In this document: piece by piece, positions 33,559 through 41,141 of the stretch
How the letters are laid out: every line of letters starts with the position of its first letter
Position numbering within the stretch: the stretch's first letter is position 1
Assembly (NCBI GenBank): GCA_963788935.1
Contig: CAWBIM010000008.1
Span: 310,001-374,000, forward strand
Length of the DNA: 64,000 bases
Source: JAOPZW01 sp963788935
Lineage (GTDB): Bacteria; Actinomycetota; Thermoleophilia; Solirubrobacterales; Solirubrobacteraceae
Direction of reading: 5' to 3'
Notes under the pieces: generated by a model
Databases searched by the model: none
The model's input: the letters and a program-made list of their open reading frames with translations, nothing else
What the model was told of the DNA's origin: nothing
Program-made: the position numbers and the translations under genes

Positions 33559-34817
33559 GCCGCGTCGAGCGCCGGGCAGGCGGTGGCGACGCGCCGCTCG
33601 GGCCGCGGCCGCGTGCGGAACGCCAGCGCGGCGACGACGAGCGCCAGCGCGGCGATCACGCTGCCGAACAGCTCGAACGTCGGCTCGAGGCCGAGCGGCG
33701 TGACGACGACGCCGGCGACGATCGCGGGGAGCGACAGCGCCGCGTAGGCGACGACGTAGAACGCCGACATGACCTCCGCGCGGTGCGCGGGCGGGATCGC
33801 CGCCGACAGCGCGCGCAGGGCGCCGAGGAACGCGACGCCGAACCCGGCCCCGCCGATCACCGCGCCGACGAGGTAGACCGCGCTCGAGTCGACGGCCGCC
33901 GACAGCACGATGAGCAGCAGGCCCGTGGCGAGCGCGATCGAGCCGAGGGTCGCGCCGAGCCACGGCGCGGTGCGGCCGAACAGGATCTGCGCCGCGGCGC
34001 CGGAGCCGGCGAGCGCGAAGACGCTCACCCCGGCGATGAGGTGGTCGGTCGTGTGGAACAGGACGGCCGACAGCTGCGGTCCGAGCGACAGGAACAGCCC
34101 GCCGACCGACCACGACGAGAGGACGGCGAGGGCCGCCAGCGTGAACGGCCCGCGGACGCTCGCCGGCACGCGCGGGCGCTGCGGGGTGAGGCGCAGGCGC
34201 GACCGCTCGGCGATCGGCTCGGGCATGCGCAGGGCCCCGGCGAACGCGATCGCGAAGAGGACGAACAGCGTCACGTACGGCAGGACGCGCGGAGCGGGCA
34301 GCAGCTCGACGAGCGTCGCCGACACGAGGACGCCGAGGCCCATGCCGCCGGCGCTCACGACGCCGTTGGTCAGCCCGACCCCGGCCGGGTCGCGACGCGG
34401 GTGGAGGTCGAGGAGCGCCGCGCTCGCGGCGCCGAGCGCCAGGCCGGTCGCGAGGCCCTGGACGCCGCGCGCCACGAACAGCCAGACGACGGAGTCGGCG
34501 ACCATGAACAGCACCGTCGCGCCCATGAGCGTCCCGAGGGCGGTCAGCAGCACGGGCCGCCGCCCGACCTCGTCGGAGATCCGCCCGGCGACGATCAGCG
34601 TGACGAGCACGCCGAAGGCGTAGGTCGCGTAGACGAGCGTGAGGACGACGGGCGAGAAGCCCCAGAGCTCGCGGTAGGTGCCGTACAGGGGCGACGGCGT
34701 GCCGGACGCGAACAGCGCGAGGCCGATGATCGCGGCGACGAGCCCGAACGCGATGCGCGGCGAGAGGGTGCGGGGTGGTGCGGTGAGGGCGGTCGTGGTC
34801 TGGGCGGAGGAGGTCAC
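33555..34817 (-). CDS. MFS transporter, drug/sugar-efflux type
   Basis: 420-residue MFS protein with about 12 helices. The loop 2-3 motif is AGRISDEVGRRPVLLTALG; the acidic VARGVQGLATGLALGAASAALLDL block corresponds to motif C-like efflux sequences. GTG start at 34817 has an AAGGAG element directly upstream. It is divergent from an ArsR regulator with 61 bp between them, containing a perfect TTCCA-N6-TGGAA repeat, so expression is probably controlled by that regulator. Substrate unknown. Confidence 0.85.
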   Translation of the reverse strand: MTSSAQTTTALTAPPRTLSPRIAFGLVAAIIGLALFASGTPSPLYGTYRELWGFSPVVLTLVYATYAFGVLVTLIVAGRISDEVGRRPVLLTALGTLMGATVLFMVADSVVWLFVARGVQGLATGLALGAASAALLDLHPRRDPAGVGLTNGVVSAGGMGLGVLVSATLVELLPAPRVLPYVTLFVLFAIAFAGALRMPEPIAERSRLRLTPQRPRVPASVRGPFTLAALAVLSSWSVGGLFLSLGPQLSAVLFHTTDHLIAGVSVFALAGSGAAAQILFGRTAPWLGATLGSIALATGLLLIVLSAAVDSSAVYLVGAVIGGAGFGVAFLGALRALSAAIPPAHRAEVMSAFYVVAYAALSLPAIVAGVVVTPLGLEPTFELFGSVIAALALVVAALAFRTRPRPERRVATACPALDAA

Positions 34818-34834
34818 GGGTGCTCCTTCGATAT

Positions 34835-34850
34835 TTCCAAAGTCATGGAA
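34835..34850. promoter_or_regulatory. Candidate ArsR-type operator
   Basis: TTCCA-AAGTCA-TGGAA is a perfect 5 bp inverted repeat with 6 bp spacer in the 61 bp, AT-richer gap between the divergent MFS and ArsR genes, the expected position for control of both. Confidence 0.5.
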
Positions 34851-34878
34851 CTTTCGTAGGAGGCTATCATGGGTCGGC

Positions 34879-35205
34879 GTGAGCACCGGTACGGCCAACC
34901 CGAAGCGCGACAAGATCCCGCACCCCGCGACGGAGTCGCTCGACCTCGCGACGATCATGCGGACGCTGGGCGACCCCGTCCGGCTCGAGATCGTCCGCCA
35001 CCTGGCCGACGACCGTCAGCACATGTGCGGCGAGCTCTCCGGCGCCCTCGGCATCCCGGCGTCGACCGGCTCGTACCACCTCAAGCTCCTGCGCGAGGCG
35101 GGCGTCACCCGCACCCAGGCGCAGGGCACGCTGCGCCTGATCTCGCTGCGCCGCGACGACCTCGAGGCCCGGTTCCCGGGGCTCGTGGCCGTGCTGACGC
35201 GGTAG
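34879..35205 (+). CDS. ArsR-family transcriptional regulator
   Basis: 108-residue winged-helix regulator: IMRTLGDPVRLEIVRHLADDRQHMCGELSGALGIPASTGSYHLKLLREAGVTRTQAQGTLRLISLRRDDLEARFPG. The order HTH then wing is that of ArsR/SmtB. The metal motif ELCVC is replaced by CGEL with one Cys, so classical As/Cd sensing is not supported. GTG at 34879 is the start closest to the conserved region. It lies opposite an MFS exporter, its likely target. Confidence 0.87.
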   Translation: MSTGTANPKRDKIPHPATESLDLATIMRTLGDPVRLEIVRHLADDRQHMCGELSGALGIPASTGSYHLKLLREAGVTRTQAQGTLRLISLRRDDLEARFPGLVAVLTR

Positions 35206-35487
35206 GGGCGCGGCGGCCGGGCGTCTCGGCTCCCGCGCTTGCGGCGTTCCGCGCCGCTCTGATCGGCGGGCCGCGAGGTTTGCCGGCAAACGCGGCGCGG
35301 GGGCGTGGCGTGCCGGCCTTGGCGCGCCGTCCCGCAGGCGTGACGCGCCGCCCGCGACCCAGCGAGCGGAGCGCCCCGCCGGCACAGGCGCCAGGAAAGG
35401 CGCCCACAACGCACGAAGGCCCGGCACATCCCGTGCCGGGCCCTCGCAGGTACCTCACAAGCGCATACCTGCGCCTGGAAGAACTGG
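35206..35487. other. Intergenic region between ArsR and groEL, one terminator
   Basis: 282 bp between the ArsR stop and the groEL stop (convergent). Apart from the strong hairpin at 35418-35442 I see no gene; the sequence is repetitive GC-rich with several short GCGCC/GGCGC elements and no protein-like frame. Confidence 0.5.
35418..35442 (-). terminator. Intrinsic terminator of the groES-groEL operon
   Basis: GGCCCGGCAC-ATCCC-GTGCCGGGCC: perfect 10 bp stem, 5 nt loop, 45 bp past the groEL stop. On the minus strand it is followed by TTCGTGCG, a weak T-tract typical of high-GC terminators. Confidence 0.7.
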
Positions 35488-37122
35488 CTACATCATGCCG
35501 CCCATGTCGGGCATGCCGCCGCCCATGCCGGCGCCGGCGCCGTCCTTCTCCGGCACCTCGGCGACGATCGCCTCGGTCGTGAGGATGTTCTTCGCGATCG
35601 AGGCGGCGTTCTGCAGCGCCGAGCGCGTGACCATCGCCGGGTCGATGATGCCCGCGGCGACGAGGTCGACGATCTCGCCGGTGGCCGCGTTCAGGCCCAG
35701 GCCCTTCTTGGACTTGCGGACGTCGTTGACGACGACCGAGCCCTCGAGGCCGGCGTTCTCGGAGATCTGACGGAGGGGCTCCTCGAGCGCGCGGAGCACG
35801 ATGCGGGCGCCGGTGCGCTCGTCGTCGTCCTCGTAGGCGTCGGGCTTGACCGCGTCGGAGGCGCGCAGGAGCGCGACGCCGCCGCCGGGCACGATGCCCT
35901 CCTCGAGCGCCGCGCGGGTCGCCTGGAGGGCGTCCTCGACACGGTGCTTCTTCTCCTTCATCTCCGTCTCGGTGGCCGCGCCGACCTTCACGACGGCGAC
36001 GCCGCCGGAGAGCTTGGCGAGGCGCTCCTGGAGCTTCTCGCGATCGAAGTCCGAGTCGGTGTTCTCGATCTCGGCCTTGATCTGGTTGATGCGGCCCTTG
36101 ATGGCGTCGCTGTCACCGGCACCGTCGACGATCGTCGTGGTGTCCTTCGTGACGACGACGCGGCGGGCGCGGCCCAGCTGCGAGATCTGGGTGTTCTCGA
36201 GCTTGAGGCCCATCTCCTCGGTGATGACCTCGCCACCGGAGAGGATGGCGATGTCCTCGAGCATGCGCTTGCGGCGGTCGCCGAAGCCCGGAGCCTTGAC
36301 GGCGACGCCGGTGAACGTGCCGCGGAGCTTGTTCACGACGAGGGTCGCGAGCGTCTCGCCCTCGACGTCCTCGGCGATGATCAGCAGCGGCTTGCCCGAC
36401 TGGATGGTCTGCTCGAGGATCGGGAGGATGTCCCGGACCGAGCCGATCTTCTGGTTGGCGATGAGGATGTACGGATCCTCGAGGACCGCCTCCATCCGCT
36501 CCTGGTCGGTGACCATGTAGGGCGAGATGTAGCCCTTGTCGAACTGCATGCCCTCGGTGAACTCGAGGTCCATGCCGAACGTCTGGCCCTCCTCGACGTT
36601 CACGACGCCGTCCTTGCCGACCTTCTCGATGGCGTCGGCGATGACGTCGCCGATCTCCTCGTCGCCGGCCGAGATCGTCGCGACGCGAGCGATCTGGTCC
36701 TTGCCCGAGATCTCCTTGCTCTGCTTCTTGATCTCGTCGACGACCGCGTCGACCGCGCGCTCGATGCCGCGCTTCAGGCCGAGCGGGTTGGCGCCGGCGG
36801 CGACGTTCTTGAGGCCCTGGCGAACGATCGCCTGGGCGAGGACGGTGGCCGTCGTGGTGCCGTCGCCGGCAACATCGTTGGTCGCCGTGGCGACCTCGCG
36901 GACGAGCTGGGCGCCCTGGTTCTGGAAGACGTCCTCGACCTCGATCTCACGAGCGATCGTGACACCGTCGTTGGTGATGGTCGGAGCGCCGAACTTCTTG
37001 TCGAGGACGACGTAACGGCCGCGCGGGCCGAGGGTCACCTTGACGGCGTTGGCGACAGCGTCGACGCCGGCCTCGAGGGCCGCGCGCGCCGCGGTGTTGT
37101 ACTTCAGTTCCTTGTGAGCCAT
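35488..37122 (-). CDS. groEL: 60 kDa chaperonin GroEL
   Basis: 544-residue chaperonin; folds client proteins in an ATP-driven double ring with GroES. Hallmarks: TLGPRGRYVVLDKKFGAPTITNDGVTIA near the N-terminus, VAGDGTTTATVLAQ, GYISPYMVTDQE, the Asp of the ATPase in late AATGEIVDL, and the C-terminal Gly/Met tail GGGMPDMGGMM characteristic of genuine GroEL1-type proteins with a hydrophobic tail (not the His-rich mycobacterial GroEL1). It follows groES after 15 bp in one operon under two CIRCE elements. Confidence 0.98.
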   Translation of the reverse strand: MAHKELKYNTAARAALEAGVDAVANAVKVTLGPRGRYVVLDKKFGAPTITNDGVTIAREIEVEDVFQNQGAQLVREVATATNDVAGDGTTTATVLAQAIVRQGLKNVAAGANPLGLKRGIERAVDAVVDEIKKQSKEISGKDQIARVATISAGDEEIGDVIADAIEKVGKDGVVNVEEGQTFGMDLEFTEGMQFDKGYISPYMVTDQERMEAVLEDPYILIANQKIGSVRDILPILEQTIQSGKPLLIIAEDVEGETLATLVVNKLRGTFTGVAVKAPGFGDRRKRMLEDIAILSGGEVITEEMGLKLENTQISQLGRARRVVVTKDTTTIVDGAGDSDAIKGRINQIKAEIENTDSDFDREKLQERLAKLSGGVAVVKVGAATETEMKEKKHRVEDALQATRAALEEGIVPGGGVALLRASDAVKPDAYEDDDERTGARIVLRALEEPLRQISENAGLEGSVVVNDVRKSKKGLGLNAATGEIVDLVAAGIIDPAMVTRSALQNAASIAKNILTTEAIVAEVPEKDGAGAGMGGGMPDMGGMM

Positions 37123-37137
37123 GTGTTCTGTGTCTCC

Positions 37138-37431
37138 TTACGACTGGACCTTGGCCAGGACGTCGCTCTCGCGCAGAACGAGCAGCTCCTCACCATCGAT
37201 CTTGATCTCGGTTCCGCCGTACTTGCTGTAGAGGACCTCGTCGCCCTCGGCGACGTCCAGCGGGATGCGCTTGCTGCCATCCTCGTCGTAGCGGCCGTCA
37301 CCAACGGCGATGACCTTCCCCTTCTGGGGCTTCTCCTTGGCGGTGTCGGGGAGGACGATGCCGCTCGCGGTCGTCTCCTCCTCCTCGATCGCCCGCACGA
37401 TGAGGCGATCGCCCAGGGGCTTGAGATTCAT
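37138..37431 (-). CDS. groES: 10 kDa co-chaperonin GroES
   Basis: 97-residue GroES. N-terminal NLKPLGDRLIVRAIEEEETTASGIVLPDTAKEKP contains the mobile loop; the C-terminal part DVAEGDEVLYSKYGGTEIKIDGEELLVLRESDVLA is typical. The start at 37431 is supported by a GGAGG ribosome site about 8 bp upstream; upstream in-frame codons run through the CIRCE operator and are not coding. First gene of the operon, with the promoter at 37510-37537. Confidence 0.97.
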   Translation of the reverse strand: MNLKPLGDRLIVRAIEEEETTASGIVLPDTAKEKPQKGKVIAVGDGRYDEDGSKRIPLDVAEGDEVLYSKYGGTEIKIDGEELLVLRESDVLAKVQS

Positions 37432-37471
37432 GAATAGACCTCCATAGAGAGAGGGTGGCTTCCGGACTGCG

Positions 37472-37498
37472 TTGGCACTCGACGCATCAGAGTGCCAA
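37472..37498 (-). promoter_or_regulatory. CIRCE element 1 (HrcA operator), promoter-proximal
   Basis: TTGGCACTC-N9-GAGTGCCAA, a perfect inverted repeat with the canonical 9 bp spacer (consensus TTAGCACTC-N9-GAGTGCTAA). It lies 41 bp upstream of groES, just downstream of the inferred start point, where HrcA binding would block transcription. Confidence 0.92.
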
Positions 37499-37509
37499 GC
37501 TCTTCCCGC

Positions 37510-37537
37510 AGTATAGAACGAAACCCTCGGAGGGCAA
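37510..37537 (-). promoter_or_regulatory. groESL promoter between two CIRCE elements
   Basis: On the minus strand: TTGCCC (37537-37532), 16 bp spacer, TATACT (37515-37510). The start point would fall near 37503, immediately before CIRCE 1, giving a leader of about 70 nt. Confidence 0.7.
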
Positions 37538-37544
37538 GAGATTG

Positions 37545-37571
37545 TTGGCACTCTCTTCACAAGAGTGCCAA
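37545..37571 (-). promoter_or_regulatory. CIRCE element 2 (HrcA operator), upstream of -35
   Basis: TTGGCACTC-N9-GAGTGCCAA, a second perfect copy whose start is 73 bp (about seven helical turns) from the first. It ends 7 bp upstream of the -35, so the promoter is bracketed by two HrcA sites on the same DNA face. Confidence 0.92.
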
Positions 37572-37611
37572 CGAGGCCGGCCGCCGGGAGCGGCGACCCG
37601 GGCGGATCCGG

Positions 37612-38010
37612 CTAGTTCTGGGCTCCGCCGATGCCGAGCCGCGCGTCGGTGACGTTCGGCGGGTGCTCGATGATCTGCGAGAAGCGGACGACGGTGACGA
37701 TGTCGTCCATCGAGACCTCGCGCGCGTAGATCTGCTCGAGGAAGTGGATCATCTCGTCGTGCCGGCGGAACTCGGGGTTGTCGTGCTCGATGTCCCGCGG
37801 CGACAGGTCCTTGACGCGCTTGACGTCGACCTGGTCGATGACCGCGTCGAAGATCTTCTCGCGCGGCGAGTGCTGGTAGCCGATCGTGACCAGGACGGCC
37901 TGGTTCTTCTTGTACTTGTGCGACTTGTCGCCGAGGCGGATCGTGGCCGTCTTGCGGCCCCGCTTGAGCTGGTCGGCGAAGATCGTCGAATAGAAGTTCA
38001 GGACCTGCAT
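37612..38010 (-). CDS. ASCH (PUA-like) domain protein
   Basis: 132-residue protein with the ASCH fold: LNFYSTIFADQLKRGRKTATIRLGDKSHKYKKNQAVLVTIGYQHSPREKIFDAVIDQVDVKRVKDLSPRDI, with the conserved GRKT and ATIRLGDK elements. The domain is predicted to bind RNA and some members act on modified nucleosides. A function cannot be assigned. It is the distal gene of a probable minus-strand unit with the NUDIX and Crp genes (12 bp after NUDIX). Confidence 0.8.
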   Translation of the reverse strand: MQVLNFYSTIFADQLKRGRKTATIRLGDKSHKYKKNQAVLVTIGYQHSPREKIFDAVIDQVDVKRVKDLSPRDIEHDNPEFRRHDEMIHFLEQIYAREVSMDDIVTVVRFSQIIEHPPNVTDARLGIGGAQN

Positions 38011-38022
38011 CGCGCCTGCACC

Positions 38023-38466
38023 CTACTGAGGTTTTCCCCTGCGTGACAGGACGCGCCCACCCGCGGCCGCCATGTCTCGCTCGCCCTTGTACGTGAGACG
38101 CCGCGCGGCCTCGTCGAGCGGCATCCACTCCGCCCGCTCGACCTCGTGATCGTGGTCCTCGAGCTCGCCCGCGACGTAGTCGAACAGGTAGAAGCTCACG
38201 ACCTTCGCGATGCGCCGCCCGCCGCGCATGTACCAGTAGCGGATGTCGCCGAGCTTCTCGACGACCTCGGCATCGACGCCCGTCTCCTCGCGGACCTCGC
38301 GCCGCGCGGCGGCGGCCGGGGACTCGTCGCCGTCGGGGTGGCCCTTGGGCAGGGCGAGCACCCGCGAGCCGTCCGCGGCCCGTCGCGTCGGGACGATCAC
38401 GATGCAGCTCTCGCCGCGCACGACGACGCCGCCCGCGGAGAACTCTGAGTCCGAGCGCGCCGCCAC
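38023..38466 (-). CDS. NUDIX hydrolase
   Basis: 147-residue NUDIX protein. The Nudix box GHPDGDESPAAAARREVREETGVDAEV fits GX5EX7REUXEEXGU. SAGGVVVRGESCIVIVPTRRA and ALPKGHPDG resemble the Ap4A/dinucleotide and MutT-like groups; the precise nucleotide substrate is open. It begins 6 bp after the crp stop and therefore probably shares its mRNA. Confidence 0.87.
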   Translation of the reverse strand: MAARSDSEFSAGGVVVRGESCIVIVPTRRAADGSRVLALPKGHPDGDESPAAAARREVREETGVDAEVVEKLGDIRYWYMRGGRRIAKVVSFYLFDYVAGELEDHDHEVERAEWMPLDEAARRLTYKGERDMAAAGGRVLSRRGKPQ

Positions 38467-38472
38467 GCGCCG

Positions 38473-39165
38473 TCAGAAGATGTAGCGCTTGAGCGCTTCC
38501 GGGTCGTGGACGGTCACGCGGCCGCGGCCCTGGGTGATGACCCCGGCCCGCTCGAGGTTCGCGAGGAAGCGGCTGGCCGACTCCCGGGAGGAGCCGGCGA
38601 GCTCGGCGATCTTCGCCTGGGTGACCGGCAGAACGACGTCGCCCGCCCCCGCGCCCTCGGCCTGGGCCTGTTCGACGAGCCGCAGGAGCACGCCCGCGAC
38701 CCGGCTCTGAACGGTCTGGAAGGACTGGTTGGTCAGGCGCTGGTTCGCCTCGCGCAGGCGGCGCGCGACCCCGATCACGAGCTTCACCGCGATGTCGGCG
38801 TGCTCGCGCAGCAGGCGGCGCATGTCCGAGCCGGCGATCGCGATCGCCGCGACGTCGTCGAGCGTCTCGATCGTCGCCGAGCGGCGCTCGTCGTCGAACA
38901 TCGCCAGCTCGCCGAAGATGTCGCCGGGCCCGAAGTGGGCCAGCGCGATCGTCCGGCCGTCGGTGTTCTCGCGGATCGCGCGGCAGTGGCCGCGGCGGAC
39001 CACGTAGCACGTGTCGCTCTCGTCGCCCTCGCGGAAGATGACCTGCCCGGAGGCGAACCGGCGCGGCACCGCGACCTGGGCCACGCGCTGCAGGTCGTCG
39101 GAGCCGAGCGCCTCGAACACCGTCACCCCGTGGAGCAGCTCGACGATGTCCTCCTGGTTGGCCAT
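38473..39165 (-). CDS. Crp/Fnr-family cyclic-nucleotide-responsive regulator
   Basis: 230-residue Crp-type regulator. The cNMP-binding domain (about 15-120) contains VFREGDESDTCYVVRRG-like and FGPGDIFGELAMFDDERRSATIETL, with the phosphate-binding GELAMFDDERRSA element close to the canonical GE...RSA. The C-terminal HTH reads VTQAKIAELAGSSRESASRFLANLERAGVITQGRGRVTV, where the RE-S-R recognition helix matches the Crp type reading TGTGA half-sites. It is thus the best candidate in this window for the perfect Crp site at 19789. Upstream there is a 10 bp inverted repeat (39166-39175 with 39226-39235). Confidence 0.92.
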   Translation of the reverse strand: MANQEDIVELLHGVTVFEALGSDDLQRVAQVAVPRRFASGQVIFREGDESDTCYVVRRGHCRAIRENTDGRTIALAHFGPGDIFGELAMFDDERRSATIETLDDVAAIAIAGSDMRRLLREHADIAVKLVIGVARRLREANQRLTNQSFQTVQSRVAGVLLRLVEQAQAEGAGAGDVVLPVTQAKIAELAGSSRESASRFLANLERAGVITQGRGRVTVHDPEALKRYIF

Positions 39166-39235
39166 GGGTCGGCGCAAGCCTATGCGGTGGAGGCGACGCT
39201 CCGGAAAATCACCGCTCTGCGGCGGGCGCCGACCC
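39166..39235. repeat. 10 bp inverted repeat bracketing the crp upstream region
   Basis: GGGTCGGCGC (39166-39175) and GCGCCGACCC (39226-39235) are perfect inverted copies 50 bp apart, filling the gap between the crp start and the aldolase stop. Could be an operator pair, a terminator of the aldolase gene with a long loop, or chance in GC-rich DNA. Confidence 0.4.
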
Positions 39236-39243
39236 GCGCGGGC

Positions 39244-40077
39244 TCAGCCGACGACCGACGCGAGCTCCTCCGCGGCGGCCTGCGGCGTCGCGTCGTGGTG
39301 GACGACGGCGCTCAGCGCCCGCACCATCGCGCCCGGGTCATCGTGCTGGATGATGTTGCGCCCGTAGACGATCCCGGCGACGCCCGTGCCCATCAGCGCG
39401 TGCGTGCGCTCGAGGATCTCCTCGTCGCTCACCCGGCCGCCGCCGCGCGGGAGCAGGGGCACGCCCGCGGCCGTGACGATGCGCGCGTAGTCGGCGAGGT
39501 CGTCGGTCGTGTGGGCCTTGATCAGGTCGGCGCCCATCTCGGCCGCCTGGCGCACGAGGGCGACGATCCGCTCGGGATCGCCGACGTCCTGGTAGCCGCC
39601 GGCCGTCGGGTCGAGGACCAGCGGCTCGACCATCAGCGGCATCCCGACGCGCTCGCAGGCGGTGCGCGCCGTCGCGATGTTCGCCAGGCACTGGCGGCGC
39701 AGCTCACCCTGGCCCGGGGCGTCGAGGAGGTTCACGCACACGCACGCCGCGTCGAGGCGGACGGCCAGGCCGATCGCGTCGTCGACGAGCAGGCTGAACG
39801 GCTCGGCGGGCGGCTCGGGCTCGTAGGCGTTCGTGACGTCGACGCGCAGGACGAGCGCGGGCTTGCGGCCGGGCAGGCGCTGCAGGAGCGGAGCCTGGCC
39901 GGGGGCGAGCTGGATGGCGTCCGGCCCGGCGGCGACGAGCGTCGCGATCGCGCCGGCCATGTCCTCGATGCCGGTCAGCAGATGGGCCTCGCCGAAGAAG
40001 CCGTGGTCGACGGCGACGTCGATGCAGCGGCCCGACTCGGGGTGGAAGAGGCGGTTCAGGCGCGGGGTGGAGGACAT
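39244..40077 (-). CDS. Class I DhnA/FbaB/LacD-type aldolase
   Basis: 277-residue TIM-barrel aldolase of the DeoC/FbaB/LacD group. The Schiff-base lysine is probably K187 in MGADLIKAHTTDD; CIDVAVDHGFFGE at the N-terminus and LLPRGGGRVSDEEILERTHALMGTGVAGIVYGRNI (phosphate binding) at the C-terminus are characteristic. It would cleave fructose-, tagatose- or related 1,6-bisphosphates or a ketose 1-phosphate into triose units. Divergent from a PfkB kinase 29 bp away and next to the LacI sugar operon, so the three parts probably belong together. Confidence 0.82.
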   Translation of the reverse strand: MSSTPRLNRLFHPESGRCIDVAVDHGFFGEAHLLTGIEDMAGAIATLVAAGPDAIQLAPGQAPLLQRLPGRKPALVLRVDVTNAYEPEPPAEPFSLLVDDAIGLAVRLDAACVCVNLLDAPGQGELRRQCLANIATARTACERVGMPLMVEPLVLDPTAGGYQDVGDPERIVALVRQAAEMGADLIKAHTTDDLADYARIVTAAGVPLLPRGGGRVSDEEILERTHALMGTGVAGIVYGRNIIQHDDPGAMVRALSAVVHHDATPQAAAEELASVVG

Positions 40078-40106
40078 GCGGCGGTAGTCTCGCAGCCGCC
40101 GCGCCC

Positions 40107-41051
40107 ATGCTCATCGCCGGCCCGAACCTGACGCTCGACCGCACGCTGACGATCGCCGAGCTCCGGCCGGGCGAGGTCCTGCGCTTCGAGCACGCCGTCA
40201 CGACCGCCGGCGGCAAGGGGGTCAACGTCGCGCGGGCCGCGCTCGCGCTCGGCGCGCCGGCCGTCCTCGTCGGGCTGCTCCCCGGCCACACCGGCGCGGC
40301 CGCGGCGGCCATGCTCGCCGAGGAGCACCTGTCGGTCTGCGGCATCGCCGTCGGCGGCGAGATCCGCTCGGCGGCGATCGTGCTCGAGCGCTCCGGCCGG
40401 GTCACCGTGATGAACGAGCCCGGGCCCGAGCTGCGCCCCGAGGACTGGGAGCGCTACGTGTCGGCGGTCGCCGAGCGTCTGGGCGAGCACGACGTCCTCG
40501 CCTGCAGCGGAAGCCTGCCGCCGGGCGCGCCGCCCGACGCCTACGCCCGCCTCGCCGTGCTCGCGGCCGAGGCCGGCGCGATCGCGATCGTCGACGTCAC
40601 CGGCGCGCACCTCGCGGCGGCGGTCGCGGCCGGCGCGGGCGTCGTGACGCCGAACATCGCCGAGGCCGAGGGCCTGCTCCACGGCCGCGCCGACGAGACG
40701 GTCGAGGCCGGCGACCCCGCGGTCGTCCGGGCGCGCGCCGAGGCGGCGGCGGCCGAGCTCGTCGCCCGCGGGGCCCGGCGCGCGGTCGTCACCGCGGCGG
40801 CCGCGGGCGCCGCCGTCGCCGACGGCGACCGCGTGGGCTGGATCGCCGCGCCGCGGGCGAGCGTCCGCAACCCGGTCGGCGCGGGCGACGCGCTCGTCGG
40901 CGGCCTGGGCACCGCGCTCGAGCGCGGCGAGCCGTTCGCGCGGGCCGTCGCCCACGGGGTGGCCGCGGCGGCGGCGAGCGTCGAGACGGCGACGGCCGGG
41001 ACGCTCGACGCCGGGCGGGCCGCGGCCCTGTTCGCCGAGATCACCGGTTGA
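40107..41051 (+). CDS. PfkB-family sugar kinase (1-phosphofructokinase / tagatose-6-P kinase type)
   Basis: 314-residue ribokinase-fold kinase of the FruK/LacC subgroup: NLTLDRTLTIAELRPGEVLRFEHAVTTAGGKGVNVARAALALG at the substrate side and RNPVGAGDALVGGLG with catalytic Asp near 263. It would phosphorylate fructose 1-phosphate or tagatose 6-phosphate to the bisphosphate. The stop codon lies inside the first LacI operator (41048-41063), so the downstream operon is controlled right at its end. Its divergent partner is the aldolase expected to use its product. Confidence 0.87.
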   Translation: MLIAGPNLTLDRTLTIAELRPGEVLRFEHAVTTAGGKGVNVARAALALGAPAVLVGLLPGHTGAAAAAMLAEEHLSVCGIAVGGEIRSAAIVLERSGRVTVMNEPGPELRPEDWERYVSAVAERLGEHDVLACSGSLPPGAPPDAYARLAVLAAEAGAIAIVDVTGAHLAAAVAAGAGVVTPNIAEAEGLLHGRADETVEAGDPAVVRARAEAAAAELVARGARRAVVTAAAAGAAVADGDRVGWIAAPRASVRNPVGAGDALVGGLGTALERGEPFARAVAHGVAAAAASVETATAGTLDAGRAAALFAEITG

Positions 41052-41063
41052 CAACGTTGTCAG
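41048..41063. promoter_or_regulatory. LacI-type operator 1
   Basis: TTGACAACGTTGTCAG: 14 central bases are a perfect palindrome with the central CG typical of LacI-family sites. It overlaps the PfkB stop codon and includes a perfect -35 hexamer TTGACA. Confidence 0.85.
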
Positions 41064-41077
41064 CGCTGCACTACGTT
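41048..41077 (+). promoter_or_regulatory. Promoter of the sugar operon
   Basis: TTGACA (41048-41053), 18 bp spacer, TACGTT (41072-41077). The -35 lies within operator 1 and operator 2 covers about +10 to +25, so a LacI protein bound at either or both would repress. Confidence 0.55.
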
Positions 41078-41092
41078 GCCGCCCCGAGCGGC

Positions 41093-41110
41093 GTTGACAA
41101 CGTTGTCAAC
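41093..41110. promoter_or_regulatory. LacI-type operator 2
   Basis: GTTGACAACGTTGTCAAC is an 18 bp perfect palindrome identical in its core to operator 1, 46 bp from it start to start, and 32 bp upstream of the lacI-type ATG. Confidence 0.88.
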
Positions 41111-41141
41111 GCTCCGGAGGAGAGAGCATCGGGAGCAGCAG

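Noticed and set aside
33261..34859. 532-codon plus-strand frame opposite the MFS gene
   Set aside because: Composition Asp/Glu/Arg/Gly-rich without any motif; the minus-strand MFS has clear helices and signature.
35944..37437. 497-codon frame antisense to groEL/groES
   Set aside because: groEL and groES are unmistakable on the other strand.
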